64,000 nt of DNA from Aurantiochytrium sp. KH105. Lineage: Eukaryota; Sar; Bigyra; Thraustochytrida; Thraustochytriidae. Under the pieces are notes generated by a model. It saw only the letters and a list, made by a program, of their open reading frames with translations, made no database searches and was not told where the DNA came from. Numbering within the stretch: the stretch's first letter is position 1; each line of letters opens with the position of its first letter. Positions 1-10,513 of this stretch are shown here, piece by piece. The DNA lies in assembly GCA_003116975.1 (NCBI GenBank), contig BGKB01000069.1:62001-126000 (forward strand), given 5' to 3'. The position numbers were made by a program, and so were the translations under genes.

Positions 1-575
1 GTGTGTATCGAATGGACTGCGAATAAGAGGGCCGCCGCCGTGCAGGGCAGGGCGACAGCGTCCATGGGCTCTTCTTCTGAATGCCTTGACTCTGATTGTA
101 CAATGTGTTTTGACGACTGTCTTCCTCGTTCCTTTTTACCATTGCTCGGATTCGCCACTATTGGCCGCTGCTCGGGCGCTTCGTTCTGTACGAGCAGCAG
201 CACGGCGCAGAGCCAGCCCACGAGGGCGCTTGCGAGCGCGTGCAGGAGCACGTTGGTCTCGTGAAAGGGTCGCGGATTTACGTAGGCGTTGCCATGACCG
301 TCGAGGATTCTGCCCCTGTACGCGTCGAGCCGAAAGGTCCATACCGCCAAGGGTCTGTAGCTCCTGTGCGACTTGTCGTGGTCCATGGCATCGCCCCAAA
401 AGTCATTTTTGAGCAGGTCCAGGTCCCAGAGGTCTCCGCGGAGGCCAACAAGGACATCGCGGTTGCCGCGTATCGCGCGCACGTCGTCCCAGACGAAGCC
501 GCACTCCAGCGTTCCCGCGTACACGGCCGTTGCAGCCGCAGCTGCGGCCGCGGCCCCTGCTGCCACCAGCCGCAT
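1..575 (-). CDS. TMTC-type protein O-mannosyltransferase, N-terminal part (runs off the left edge)
   Basis: The minus strand is open from an ATG at 575, the first after an in-frame stop at 636-638, to the window edge, giving 191 visible residues. An Ala-rich hydrophobic N-terminus is followed by CGFVWDDVRAIRGN, LLKNDFWGDAM, SHRSYRPLAVWTFRLD, FHETNVLLHALASALVG and, at the edge, AALLFAVHSIHT. These are the N-terminal luminal and membrane motifs of the TMTC/DUF1736 family (transmembrane and TPR-containing proteins). That family transfers mannose to Ser/Thr in the endoplasmic reticulum, notably on cadherin-type domains in animals. The TPR half would lie beyond position 1. An insert of about 35 polar residues sits between the second hydrophobic stretch and the AALLFAVHSIHT motif. 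Family assignment is confident from the motif order; the substrate cannot be inferred. Confidence 0.85.
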   Translation of the reverse strand, partial: MRLVAAGAAAAAAAATAVYAGTLECGFVWDDVRAIRGNRDVLVGLRGDLWDLDLLKNDFWGDAMDHDKSHRSYRPLAVWTFRLDAYRGRILDGHGNAYVNPRPFHETNVLLHALASALVGWLCAVLLLVQNEAPEQRPIVANPSNGKKERGRQSSKHIVQSESRHSEEEPMDAVALPCTAAALLFAVHSIH

Positions 576-1278
576 GTCTGTCAGTCTGTCTGAGTGCAGC
601 ACAGGCTCGTAAGGCCTCCGTGCTATACAGCGACGTTAAGATACTGGCCGCCGAGCCCAAACGAGCAATCAATCTAGGAAAGGCGTGATCGCGTGGTTGG
701 CTCGACCGAAAAAGAGAGAAAAGAAGAGGGAAAAAAAGAAACGGCTCGCGTCGTGCGTCGAACCACAATCTCGAAGACAAAAAAAAGAGAGAGAACGCCC
801 CAGTTGAAGTGGGGAGAGAGACTGCCCTTTGCGGGCAGTTGTAAGAAACAAGACAATTCTCGAAGATACTGCGGAGGTGCGCTCCAATGACTTATAACTC
901 CTAGCCGCTCAGAAAGAGAAGGGAGGAAGCGTTAGAGCGGGCAATCAACCGAGCCGAAAATTGATTGAAGCGAGAGCGTGCGCGCTTGGAGTCACGCTTG
1001 GCGCGTTATCCTTTTGCTAGCAGTTACTCTGTCAGATGAGGATTGCAATGCGTTTTTCCTTTACAAAAAGAAAAAGCTTCCATGGGTCTGCCTCGTCTCG
1101 AGACAGCTGCAAAAGTAAATTGAACAGCAGCACCGCATCACACTATTTGTGCCGAAGCTTCTCACGCAAAGTGCATAAGAGTAAATGCAATTCTTATTTT
1201 ATACTACATGGAGATCTGACGATACGGTGCGTTTGAACGCAGCGACTTTGTAACACACGTATACGCGCGTCGTACGTC
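576..1278. other. Intergenic, no gene seen
   Basis: This stretch lies between the ATG of the TMTC-type gene and the stop of the next minus-strand gene, so it carries the upstream region of one and the 3' end of the other. It holds purine-rich runs (about 700-800) and short ORFs without recognisable content. No repeat or RNA gene was recognised. Confidence 0.5.
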
Positions 1279-2055
1279 TCAAGAGGATCCGCGGTCGTAC
1301 TTGCTCAGATCAATGCTGGCGCGCACTACTGAAGCTTCGCGAGGATCCTGGTGTTCGGGCGCTGCCGAGGCCGTCTCTTGTGGTTCCGTTCGATGCTTTT
1401 TATGAGGTTGAGACTCTTGCGTTTCGTTTGGCGGGGGCGGCGGAATCGGTCGTAAGCGCGCGTTGGGCTCGCGTGGTGGAGGTGGTATAGGACGAAGCGG
1501 TTCTGGCGGCCAAGGCGGTGGAGATGGCGCACGAAAGGCTGACGCTGCGCTCGAAGCTTGACCAGGTTTGGGTGGCAAGGGAACACCACCTTGGCCTCCG
1601 ATTGCGATTTTGCGCCCTTGAAGGTTGGCGAACTTGATGCGTTCGTCCGAACGCGCTCCACCACCGCGTCCTTGGCGTCGTCGCTGCGATGGCGGCGGTG
1701 CAGGGCCGGTTGGTCGCACATCTCTCGCCTCGTAGTCTTGTCGCATTTTTTGCCGCCGGGCATCGCGCTCTTTGAGTCTTGCTCGTTGGACCAGGAGCAT
1801 CTTGAGGCGGCCTGCATCCTTTTCGGCAGCCTCGCGGTCCTCGGCGCGGCTGCCACCGCCCTTGCTGGTGTTGCCTTGCGCTTTGGCGCGGAGGCGCTCA
1901 ATCTCTGCCTCGAGGAGCTCCGGATCTTTGAGCACCACACGATCGTCTAGTGGTCGACGCGAGCCGCCGTCACCGCCGTCTCCGCCGCCTGCGCCCCCGC
2001 CCCGCCTTGCGCCTGCGCCAGGACGCGGCGCCGCGCCGCCGTCACGCCTCGCCAT
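1279..2055 (-). CDS. Hypothetical basic, proline-rich coiled-coil protein
   Basis: The ORF has 258 residues with a genuine ATG at 2055. The N-terminus is Gly/Arg-rich (residues 1-40). A charged helical stretch follows (about 45-115: ELLEAEIERLRAKAQG, then KMLLVQRARLKERDARRQ) that should form a coiled coil. After it comes a basic linker with the patch FANLQGRKIAIGGQGGVPLP, then a proline-rich region with repeated PIPPPPREP/PIPPPPPNE. The C-terminus is DLSKYDRGSS. Polar charged helices next to proline-rich tracts resemble splicing or RNA-associated scaffold proteins, but I recognise no family. Coding status rests on the ORF length and the non-random, heptad-like composition. Confidence 0.6.
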   Translation of the reverse strand: MARRDGGAAPRPGAGARRGGGAGGGDGGDGGSRRPLDDRVVLKDPELLEAEIERLRAKAQGNTSKGGGSRAEDREAAEKDAGRLKMLLVQRARLKERDARRQKMRQDYEARDVRPTGPAPPPSQRRRQGRGGGARSDERIKFANLQGRKIAIGGQGGVPLPPKPGQASSAASAFRAPSPPPWPPEPLRPIPPPPREPNARLRPIPPPPPNETQESQPHKKHRTEPQETASAAPEHQDPREASVVRASIDLSKYDRGSS

Positions 2056-2455
2056 CGACCACTTGCCTTTGTCTGGGCGGGAATAGTTTTGTTGGATGAT
2101 CTTACGAGATCTTGCTCGAAGTTCATTCTCTCTCGTGGCACTTTCGTGGGGAAAAGATTGGCGAGGGCGTGGCGAGAAATAAAAAAAAGTCAGTCTGGCG
2201 ACAAGAATGCAGCAGGCGACGTTGCTGTTTACGTATGGCCGATATGGTTTTGGAGAAATCAGACTTGCGCAGAGCAGAGCAGAGCAGAGCAGAACAGAGC
2301 ACGCAAAGAGGAGAACAAAAGGCTCTAAGTGCTATGCTGTGCTGCTGCCAGATGATAAGGTGATCTCCTTTGGCTTCTACCCATTCGAATCTGAGTGTGA
2401 TGAACGTAACGTTGCGTTGTCTGCCTCGTCTTACGTGTAGGACCTCGAGACTCTG
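2056..2455. other. Intergenic with short AGAGC repeat
   Basis: About 400 bp separate two minus-strand genes, and this should include the promoter of the 1279-2055 gene. It contains an (AGAGC)n microsatellite at about 2269-2300. No further feature is recognised. Confidence 0.5.
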
Positions 2456-2857
2456 TTAGACCTCTGAGTGTCTACCTGAAGTAGAAAGCTCTGAATGTCT
2501 GCGTGAATGATGCCCATGACCTCGTCTGTGCCCATGAGAGATTGGGGCGCCAACGACTTCGTTGGCAATATAGACTACCCCTGCATATCCTTTCGGTGCT
2601 TGGCAAGGGCCAAGGTCCTCGAGATATGAAGCAAGCGTCCTCGAATCATCATCAAGAAGGAGCGAATCGCCGAGAACCAATTTAAGATTTGCAGCCACTT
2701 CGATTCCAATCGGCGTTGCCGAAGTTTTGCTCGCGCTCGATATCTGCGCTTTTAGCGTCGCAATTGTCTCTTCTGTTTTGATACGCACCGCCACGGTGTC
2801 CGCGTACGAGGCCGCCGTCTCCGGCGCGGCCGAGGCCACCATCAACGTGACCGTCAT
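2456..2857 (-). CDS. Small ubiquitin-fold-like protein, hypothetical
   Basis: A 133-residue protein starting at the ATG at 2857 (MTVTLMVASAAPETAAS). The frame stays open upstream, but only through low-complexity GC-rich sequence with a (GATCG)n run, so this ATG is preferred. The pattern of an N-terminal beta-strand, VAVRIKTEETIATLKAQI, then LKLVLGDSLLLDDDSRTLASYL, resembles the ubiquitin fold (strand-strand-helix, a 'gdslLdDdsrTLasY' turn). The C-terminus is His/Arg/Ser-rich (HGHRRGHGHHSRRHSE). No terminal Gly-Gly is present, so it is unlikely to be conjugated; a ubiquitin-like adaptor domain is possible. The fold assignment is inference. Confidence 0.55.
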   Translation of the reverse strand: MTVTLMVASAAPETAASYADTVAVRIKTEETIATLKAQISSASKTSATPIGIEVAANLKLVLGDSLLLDDDSRTLASYLEDLGPCQAPKGYAGVVYIANEVVGAPISHGHRRGHGHHSRRHSELSTSGRHSEV

Positions 2858-3848
2858 TTTCCCACCTCTTCTCCCAACTATCCTTCCTCTTTCCTCTCCG
2901 CGCAATCTCCACCCCCCCCTCCCTCCCGCCCGCCCCGCCTCGGCTCGCGTCCTCCTTCTCCGCGCACGAGTTCTGCCGCGCGCTCGCGCGCTCGCTCTCC
3001 GCGGCGTCTCCCCGCCCTTTCCCAGCGATCCGTTGAGTCCCAGGATATCCTGGAGGCCCGGTCTTATCCTCGCGCACGTTTTTTTTTTCCAGCCCGTCCC
3101 GCTGCTTGCCGCCGCGCCTGCTTCGCCGCCGCGTGCAGACCCGCGACCGCGTCCGCGCCCGGGGCCGGCTCGCAGCAGCAGCAGCAGGTCGGGAGGCTGC
3201 GCGCCGGCAGGCCGCGCGAGCGGGAGCGCCGCGCCGGTCGCCGCGTGGGCCGGCGGGGCTGACCGGTCGCCTTGGATCGGATCGGATCGGATCGGATCCG
3301 ATCGGATCGGGGCCTTGGATTTGAAATCTCGCAGGGCGCAGATCGCCATCCCGGCGAGCCCACCGCGCCCGGCCTCGCTCGCGACGGCGCGACGCCCCGC
3401 GCCCCGCGCCCGGCCGACCGACCGACCGGGGCGCGACGCGCGGGCCGGCCGGCGCGTGCTGGCGGCGCGAGGCGCAGCGGCAGCCCGTCAGTCTGTGACG
3501 CGGCGACGGCCGCGGCCGCGAGGCGAGAAGGCCGTCGCGAACCCGGTGTACGAGGTGACCGAGGAGGCCGCCGTCCACGAGTACGCCGACGACGGCGACC
3601 AGCAGCGGCGGAAGAAGCAGCAGCAGCAGAAGCGACATCGCCTCCACGTCGTCCCTGAGAAGAAAACGAAAGCCGCAGACGCACTACAAGCGAGCGGGCG
3701 GGCGGGCGGGCGGGCGGGCGGGCGCGCGAGCGGGCCTTCCCGGCGCTAGCTCGCGGTGCTGTACGAGGACGTGGTCGTGGAGCAGGTCGTGGAGCAGGTG
3801 GTGAAGAATCGGGATCTAGATCAGGAGCCGGAGATCTGCGAGGACGAG
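2858..3848. other. GC-rich divergent promoter region with microsatellites
   Basis: This region separates the divergent ubiquitin-like gene and the piggyBac-like gene. It contains a (GATCG)n run at about 3274-3311, a (GGGC)n run at about 3692-3724 and Pro/Arg-rich spurious ORFs on both strands. The downstream gene's frame is open back to a stop near 3747 (encoding LAVLYEDVVVEQVVEQVV), so a short upstream exon spliced into it cannot be excluded. Confidence 0.5.
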
Positions 3849-6800
3849 ATGGAGAGCTGCCCGGCGTGCGGCCAAGAAGGCCATGCGGATGCCAGCGACG
3901 AAAGGTGCGAAAAGTACTCCGATCAGGCGGGCCGAGCAACGAAGAGGAGACGCCTAGAGGCCTCGGCGCCAGAGCCAGGGCCGGAGGAGTCCGTGGCTGC
4001 GAGGGAAAATGGCGACGACGCGCAAAATGGCGCGAACGACAACCCGAAAAGGTGCGTTTCTGCCGGCATCGTCTGGGAGATGATGCCTGAAGCTCCAAAG
4101 CTCCGAGTGATTCTGCCTTCGGAGGCAGAGGCAATCGAACGAGAAGCGAATCAGCACGTGACGAGCGTCATGCAGAAGCTCGACGTGATCTGGCCCGAGG
4201 CGACACTGGGCCTTGACAGCAGCGTATCTGTCCTCGATGCCTTCTTTTATGTAATTGGCAACGCCCGCACCCAAATATTTGAATGGACCCGCAAACGCAT
4301 GATTTCCGCGCAAGCAGCCAAACCACCAGAGGAGTGGGAACTGCTTTCGCTCATGGCCATGATGTTTTGGCTTCATTTGAGCGGAACCTCGGCAGAAAAC
4401 GCCTTCCGTGCTCTCGAGGGCGTCTGCGTGGTGTCTAGACGCAGCGGCGTCGACGCCATTCTTAGTTTGGATCGATTCGCGGAACTTCAATATTACCTCA
4501 GTGCGTTCGACCACGAGCATCCCATGAGCAATAGCACCGACCCGTACGAGGCGCTCGAACTCTCATTATCCCAATTTATGATGCGACGTCTCGATTTTGG
4601 AAAGCATTGCGTGGCGCTGTCAAAGGGTATGCCCAGCACACTTGGATTGTGTTCCCCGCGAGGCCAGAGCAGCGACGTAACCAACGATGAAAACATTACA
4701 ATGTCGTGTTACGATGCCGTCTTTCCAATTCATTTATTCAGTGTGCATTCGCTTGGGCGCGCGCGCCCGGAAGACCTATTGATTCGTGCCCTTCGTCAAA
4801 TGAAGAATTCTCGCCTTTTGGAAACGCTCAGCGACGTCCGCGTTTCTTTCGAGGCCGAGGGTTCCGGCACGGAATCTTTGCTTCGCTGTGCAATCATGGG
4901 CTGTGGCGTTGTCGCCAAGGCGAACGCTGATACGGCAAGCTTTCCGTCTTTTCTAATTCCAGCTTGCCAGAGCGGGGATTCCTGCGTTGCGACAGCCCGT
5001 CTTGAAAATTTCAAGGTCAAATCGCTGAGCCACGTCTCGTTCGAGGCTCGCGCAGTTGCAATACGCTCGCCAATGCAGAAGCACGGCGGCAGTGACGTTG
5101 AGTGTTACATCGCGCTGGAACAGCAGCAGCAACAAACAGCAGACCTCAGTGAGGACGTTGCGGGGTTGTCAACAACAGCCAAGCGCGGATCTCAATTAAA
5201 GGCCTTTAATGAGCTGCTTGTGGCTGACCCCGAGCGCCCAGAACGAGGAAGCGCAGTCCTCTTTGCAGAGGATTATCACATTCCCGAATGGACAAGTGGC
5301 CCGCACGTGCTGTCAATAAAGGACGTCGGGAACGCGGACAAGACTGAAGTGCCGGCGAGATCGCAACGTTGGTCTGCATATAGCGATGAATATGAGTGGA
5401 GTTCCCAACTTCACGATGTAGAGACAAGCGTTCGCGAACTTCCTGCTGGTGGCGAGCCTGATTTGCGAAATGCGCTCGAAACAGGAGCGCTCGCTGCGGA
5501 TGAGGTGGTCACAACGTTAGCACTTGAGAAAATCGTGCGCCAACGTCTCGAGCCTATCACAAAGGTGGGCTATCGTGGCCTGCATTTCAATCTCATGCAG
5601 GCCTTTATTCTTACAGAGGACACGGCTGGCTTTTGCACCCACGCCTTGCCTTTGCAATTACAAAATCTTGTTCGCAGTCAGAAAGAATCTGCTTTAGAAC
5701 CTTCAGAAGAGGTGATCGCTGATCATTTTGTGGACCAGTGGATCCGCCGCCCGAAATCGAGGGCGCCACGAGAAGCGCTGGAGCTGGTTCAGGACCTCCC
5801 GTTCGTTGAGGCTGCTTTTTTGCCAGGTCTTCTGCATCTCGAAGGCCAGCCTGCAATTGGGACAGCACCGTCTGCGATTTGCGTTGTGCACGGGCCAGGT
5901 CATTTGGCGCGCCTCCGAACAAATCGGATCTTGTGCCCTGTTGAAATCTTTATGTGCACTCTTGACGCGGCCGAGATGGCCGCGGAAGCTGCAGCGGCGA
6001 AAAATGGCGCATACGTAGAGTGCACGGCGGGATCGAAGAGATGGTTTGAGCTAATCCCGGCTCCGTTTCGACCGCGGCTTTTCCACGCGGCCGCAGTTCT
6101 CGGCACGTCATGTGTGCTCTTTTGCGCCGCATCACGCGGCACTGTGACCTATGCAGTCTTGGTGCGTATATCGTTGGACTTACGGACTCAATGGATGGCC
6201 CGCCAGGAGGAGATGGCCGAGCGTTTTGCCAAGTGGGCCTGGATGAGTGTCGTCGGCCAAGAAGATGCCGCGGCAAGGGCCGCAGACGTTCCGGGCGTTT
6301 TCAAGGGTTCGGCTCGCGTTGCGATATTGAGCAAGCTGAGGGTCTGGCAAGCGCTGCAGAGACGATGCAAGGAGATAGGTCCGGTGGCCCCGCTCGACAG
6401 CTTGCGAAGTTTTGCCGAATGTGCGTATGCAAGCTCGCGTCGCGGAAAGACCTCTTTCGATCGTTTCGTCTCGCAACTTCGCGCACAAGTGCCCGAGGAC
6501 GTCTCGTGGGAGTCCACAGTAGTGACCAGCAAACTCCTGGCAACGGTGGCAAATAGTGCCGTGCTTTGGCACGCAAATCAAGCGTGGAGGGACGAAAAGC
6601 TCGAGGGTGTGTACAAGTTTTTGTACGGCGACATGGGTGTGGCATGTGCAGACTTTGTAGAGCAGCTCTCGCTCCAATTGCTCTCGCGGGCGGCGTCACT
6701 CCGTGAAGATCGTGGTTTGGACGCCGGACAAGGCGCATCCAACAATGCGCATGGTGGAACAACGTCGGGAACCTTGCTGAATTCCTCGTATGGGGCTTCC

Positions 6801-7271
6801 ATGGGCATGGGGCCTGTGCAGATGTACGAGGTGACGCCAACGCCAGCTCTTTCTGCGGATACACATGCAAAACTTCGTTTTCCGGACAAGAAGCGCGGTG
6901 TTATCGAAATGGCGAACAACCCGCAAGTACGACAACTGCGCCTGTCTGCCAACATGCACGAGGAACAAACGCTGGCAAAGGCGCGACGCTGTGTTGTTTG
7001 TGGCGAAGCTGCGCGCAAGCATTGCGAATTTTGCAATGTTGTTTTGCATAAGCAAATCAAGTATTCCATAAAGCAGCGCATCTCGTGTTGGACGCAGTGG
7101 CACTCGAGCTATTCGATCAAGCGTGGCGAGCTCGAAAAGAAGCCGCGTTCTTTGCGCAATGATGTCTCGGAAGCTCGTGTGCGTTTGCATCCTGCTGACA
7201 AGCACGCTGGACCGTCGTCGCTCGTTGCGCCATCGCCGCCGCCGCCGTTTTCGTCCTCTTCCTCGTCCTAG
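3849..7271 (+). CDS. piggyBac transposase-like (PGBD-type) protein, possibly domesticated
   Basis: A long intact ORF: 1140 residues from the first in-frame ATG (3849). The N-terminus has a zinc-knuckle-like CPACGQEGHADASDERC. An early-middle block, AENAFRALEGVC...ILSLDRFAELQYYLSAFD, resembles the entry region of piggyBac transposases. Near residues 880-990 TVANSAVLWHANQAWRDE recalls the late conserved helix of the catalytic domain. The C-terminal Cys-rich motif CVVCGEAARKHCEFCNVVLH, followed by CWTQWH, matches the cross-brace zinc finger that closes piggyBac proteins. I cannot identify a convincing catalytic Asp triad, and at 1140 residues it is roughly twice the usual transposase length. No flanking TTAA-bounded terminal inverted repeats were recognised. 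The intact frame with a degraded core suggests a host-adopted derivative. An alternative is an unrelated zinc-finger protein. Confidence 0.5.
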   Translation: MESCPACGQEGHADASDERCEKYSDQAGRATKRRRLEASAPEPGPEESVAARENGDDAQNGANDNPKRCVSAGIVWEMMPEAPKLRVILPSEAEAIEREANQHVTSVMQKLDVIWPEATLGLDSSVSVLDAFFYVIGNARTQIFEWTRKRMISAQAAKPPEEWELLSLMAMMFWLHLSGTSAENAFRALEGVCVVSRRSGVDAILSLDRFAELQYYLSAFDHEHPMSNSTDPYEALELSLSQFMMRRLDFGKHCVALSKGMPSTLGLCSPRGQSSDVTNDENITMSCYDAVFPIHLFSVHSLGRARPEDLLIRALRQMKNSRLLETLSDVRVSFEAEGSGTESLLRCAIMGCGVVAKANADTASFPSFLIPACQSGDSCVATARLENFKVKSLSHVSFEARAVAIRSPMQKHGGSDVECYIALEQQQQQTADLSEDVAGLSTTAKRGSQLKAFNELLVADPERPERGSAVLFAEDYHIPEWTSGPHVLSIKDVGNADKTEVPARSQRWSAYSDEYEWSSQLHDVETSVRELPAGGEPDLRNALETGALAADEVVTTLALEKIVRQRLEPITKVGYRGLHFNLMQAFILTEDTAGFCTHALPLQLQNLVRSQKESALEPSEEVIADHFVDQWIRRPKSRAPREALELVQDLPFVEAAFLPGLLHLEGQPAIGTAPSAICVVHGPGHLARLRTNRILCPVEIFMCTLDAAEMAAEAAAAKNGAYVECTAGSKRWFELIPAPFRPRLFHAAAVLGTSCVLFCAASRGTVTYAVLVRISLDLRTQWMARQEEMAERFAKWAWMSVVGQEDAAARAADVPGVFKGSARVAILSKLRVWQALQRRCKEIGPVAPLDSLRSFAECAYASSRRGKTSFDRFVSQLRAQVPEDVSWESTVVTSKLLATVANSAVLWHANQAWRDEKLEGVYKFLYGDMGVACADFVEQLSLQLLSRAASLREDRGLDAGQGASNNAHGGTTSGTLLNSSYGASMGMGPVQMYEVTPTPALSADTHAKLRFPDKKRGVIEMANNPQVRQLRLSANMHEEQTLAKARRCVVCGEAARKHCEFCNVVLHKQIKYSIKQRISCWTQWHSSYSIKRGELEKKPRSLRNDVSEARVRLHPADKHAGPSSLVAPSPPPPFSSSSSS

Positions 7272-7836
7272 GCCTCGTCCGGAGAAGGTCTATACTTTTT
7301 TTAAAACTGATTGATTGACCGACTGATGAACTCGATACTTTTTTTCTTGATGCTAGTAGCCTTTTACGGATCGGGAACGCACATTATTCTTACCCTTGTG
7401 GTGTGTGAGGACCAAGGCAGTGAGCGCCTTTTGTTTCGTTCAACTTTGTTTCGAGGAGCTTTTTTTTTTGCGATGGAGAAAAGTGATCCCCGTCGGGATC
7501 CTAGCTTCTGCTTTCGTTGTTGGCCAATCTCAATGCACCGGACCCCACCCCTCGCCAATGTTAGGTCACTTCGCGTGCAAGATTCAGTCCCAGGTCTCAG
7601 GACGCAGCGAAAGGAAATCGTCGCAACGAGCCAATCTCAAAGCACCCAGCGACGCAACGTTCTGCGCGAGGCGCCGGCAGCGGCGAGCGCGACGATCCTT
7701 CCGTGTGCCGCAGAGGCCGTCGGCAACGCCGCATTGGCTGCACGCTGTGTGGTGCAGCAGACCTGCCTGCAAGGCAAGAAGAGTTGGCCGTGGAGGCAGC
7801 TTGTGCGATATCTACGAGGTTGCTGGGCAAGACACG
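7272..7836. other. Intergenic / 5' region of methyltransferase
   Basis: The methyltransferase frame remains open upstream from 7396 (a GTG), encoding an Arg/Ser-rich stretch with no clear homology. It could be 5' UTR or an organelle-targeting extension read from another start. T-rich tracts occur at 7290-7360 and 7460. Confidence 0.4.
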
Positions 7837-8664
7837 ATGAAGCGAGGCATGAAGGAGGTGTACACGCACGGACACCACGCAAGCGTGGTGAACTCACACG
7901 CCAAGCGGACGGCCGAGTCGTGCGCGGCCTTCCTTTTGCGCAGAAACATTTGTCAAGAGAACTCGACGCGACTGCTGGACGTTGGATGCGGACCAGGAAC
8001 GATCACGGCCGGGCTCGCCAAGTATTGCGCCAAGGTCGATGCTCTCGATAATGCGCCAGAAATTGTCGAGCGCGCCCGCGCAGAGGCAGAACGTGCTCAT
8101 GTAGCCGACAAGGTCAGCGTGCAAGCAGCAAGTGTTTACGAGCTGCCATTCGAGGACGAGACCTTTGATGTAGTTTACACGCACCAGGTCCTGCAGCATC
8201 TCGTGGACCCCGTGGCGGCGCTGGTGGAGATGCGTCGCGTCCTCAAGGTTGGCGGAGTCGTGGCAGTCCGTGAGGCAGACTACAGCTCCATGCTGGTTTT
8301 TCCAGAGATGGCGGCGGTGGACATGTGGCGTCGCGTGTACCGCGCGACCTGCGTTTCGAACAAGGCGCAACCTGATGCGGGGCGATACTTGCGACACTGG
8401 GCTATGCAAGCGGGTTTTGGAGAGAGCGCTCTGGACCTCGATTTCTCTACGGTGTCATACACCACCCTTGAAGAGTGTCGCGAGTGGGGCCAAAGCTGGC
8501 AGCAGCGCGCGCTGCATAGCGCTTTCTCTGCACAGGCTCAAGAGTATGGCCATGCTTCGAAGGAAGAGCTCCAGCGCATGAGCGACGACTGGGCAGCCTG
8601 GGCCGAAAAGCCTGGAGCTTGCTTTTATTACGTCAATGGCGAAATTCTCGCGACCAAAGAGTAG
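7837..8664 (+). CDS. UbiE/COQ5-like class I SAM-dependent methyltransferase
   Basis: A 275-residue protein from the ATG at 7837 (MKRGMKEVYTHGHHASVVNS). It carries the SAM-binding motif I LLDVGCGPGTITAGLA, an acidic loop (VDALDNAPEIVERA) and the post-motif FDVVYTHQVLQHLVDPVAAL followed by RVLKVGGVVAVREADYSS. That is a complete Methyltransf_11/25-type Rossmann domain. The C-terminal third (LEECREWGQSWQQR...WAAWAEKPGACFYYVNGEI) matches the cap seen in stand-alone UbiE-like enzymes of fungi and protists. The likely role is small-molecule methylation; the substrate is unknown. Start choice: the family normally begins close to this ATG, and the sequence before it is Arg-rich and unlike the domain. 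Confidence 0.8.
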   Translation: MKRGMKEVYTHGHHASVVNSHAKRTAESCAAFLLRRNICQENSTRLLDVGCGPGTITAGLAKYCAKVDALDNAPEIVERARAEAERAHVADKVSVQAASVYELPFEDETFDVVYTHQVLQHLVDPVAALVEMRRVLKVGGVVAVREADYSSMLVFPEMAAVDMWRRVYRATCVSNKAQPDAGRYLRHWAMQAGFGESALDLDFSTVSYTTLEECREWGQSWQQRALHSAFSAQAQEYGHASKEELQRMSDDWAAWAEKPGACFYYVNGEILATKE

Positions 8665-10461
8665 AAATAGAAGGGTCGCCAGAGGCCTAACAGTAAAATT
8701 AACGGCAAGAGCAAAACAGATGCTATGTTCAGCTACTCGTTATCGCATCGATCGGCCCCCGACCATGGTCAGAGTTTTTGAGACGAATTGACAGCTAAGG
8801 CCGGGCCGATATTACCAAGGTTGGCTACGTGTATCTGAACATCCGCAATCCTAGATGCGTCGGCCCTTCTCGCAGCCAAATCTCGTCGGCCCTCACGAGA
8901 TTTATCAACATTACACACTCTCAACTCAATCTCTCTATCCACACTCTAGGCTCTCTCTCACTGGCAATACTTTCTCTGCCGTGCGCATAACCTTTGCATC
9001 TTCATCACAGAAGGTATGCACGCCCCGGAATGGGTGGTGGACGCCAGCCGCAGCCGCGGCCGCCCTTCCTTCACCAGCAACCTTCCTCTTGCAAGGCCCG
9101 GCCTCTGCTCGCGATCGAGCGTGGAAGAACACCGCGCAACGCGAGCAGCTCAACGCGAGCAGACATCGCATTGCCCGAGAGAGAAGAACGGCCGGCCCAT
9201 TCCGGCGCGTGCGACAGCGACCACTGCGGCGGTAGTGCAGCACCGGGCAGTGCAGATGCGCGCGCGCGACGGCGGTGCGGTGCGGTGCGGCGCAGTGCAG
9301 TGACGCTCTGCAGGCTAGTATAGTGGGCGAACGAATCTTCAATCGAATCTCGCCCTCGGTTTCTCTTTTCGTTTCCCTTTACCTTGTTTTATACTTCTTT
9401 TCAATCAGCCTGGCAGCTCGAGCTCGCCATGGTCGATGCGTGCGTTGACAGTGATGCTGTTGAGCTCCATGCTGCCTTGGGCTGATTGCTATTGTGACCG
9501 TTGCTGCAGCAGCTGCTGCTGCAGCAGCAGCTGCTGGTGCTGGTGGTGGTTGAGCGTCGAATCGACCCTTCGATTTGGGGCAGCAGGGAGGCTATGTGTG
9601 CACCGAAGGCGTCGCCTGTGCATGTCTGGCTGGTTACAACTCGGCACCGGGAAGGTGGTCAAGTCGAGAGCAAAAAATTGCAATGCCTGGGGCCAAAGAA
9701 AGAAATTCAGGTCGTTGTGGGTCGGGGGCCTTTATGCAGTAGTATAGTCTGCGACAGCGAGCAGCTGCAGGAGAAACAACTTGGGTGAACCGGAGTCATC
9801 AGTCATCCATCATTCACACCAAGTTGCGGGGCTGGCCACTGTAACTAGAGCTGGAGCTGCACCGGCCATGACGATGCTGTAGCCATGTCTTTGCTCAGGC
9901 AGCTGGTTCTTGCTAAGCTGCTGCGGCCCGCACGACCATTCATTGGCTGGCAGCTGCAGCTACTGCCAATGGAGGCGGTGCATGCTTTGGATGTGCAGAG
10001 AGTGGGGTAGTAAAACCTACGTGCTTTACCTTCAAGTTCGCGCAAAGCCTCCGACTTGAAGCTGCAGCTGCAGCTGCAGCTGCGGCTCCTGCTGCAGCTG
10101 CAGCTAACGGACAGTGTGGCGCTTTCGACAGCGACATCTCGCAGCCAACCAGCCGCCGCACACCGAAATGGTCCGCGGCGCGTGCGAGGGTGTGCGCGTT
10201 TTTTTTTTTTCCTTTTTTTTTTCCACCTTTCAAAAAGCTGCTTGTTCCTCCATCTTCTTTCTATAGGGTGGCGCGCTGCGGCCGCTGGACGCTCGGTCGC
10301 TGGATGCTCGGAGGCACGGGGGTTGCTCCGGGCCGCACGAAGATGCGATCGCGGTGCTGTTGCTGCAGCTGCTAAACTTTAAGGGAAGCAGCTACCGCGA
10401 ATGCTTCTGCGACTGAGAGGAAATCTTGTGCGCTGCTGTGCTGCTGCTCGTTCCTCGGATC

Positions 10462-10469
10462 CAGCAGCC

Positions 10470-10512
<43 letters not shown>
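10462..10512. repeat. CAG trinucleotide microsatellite
   Basis: About 16 near-perfect CAG units with one CAA at the end. No supported ORF covers it. Confidence 0.9.
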
Positions 10513-10513
<1 letters not shown>

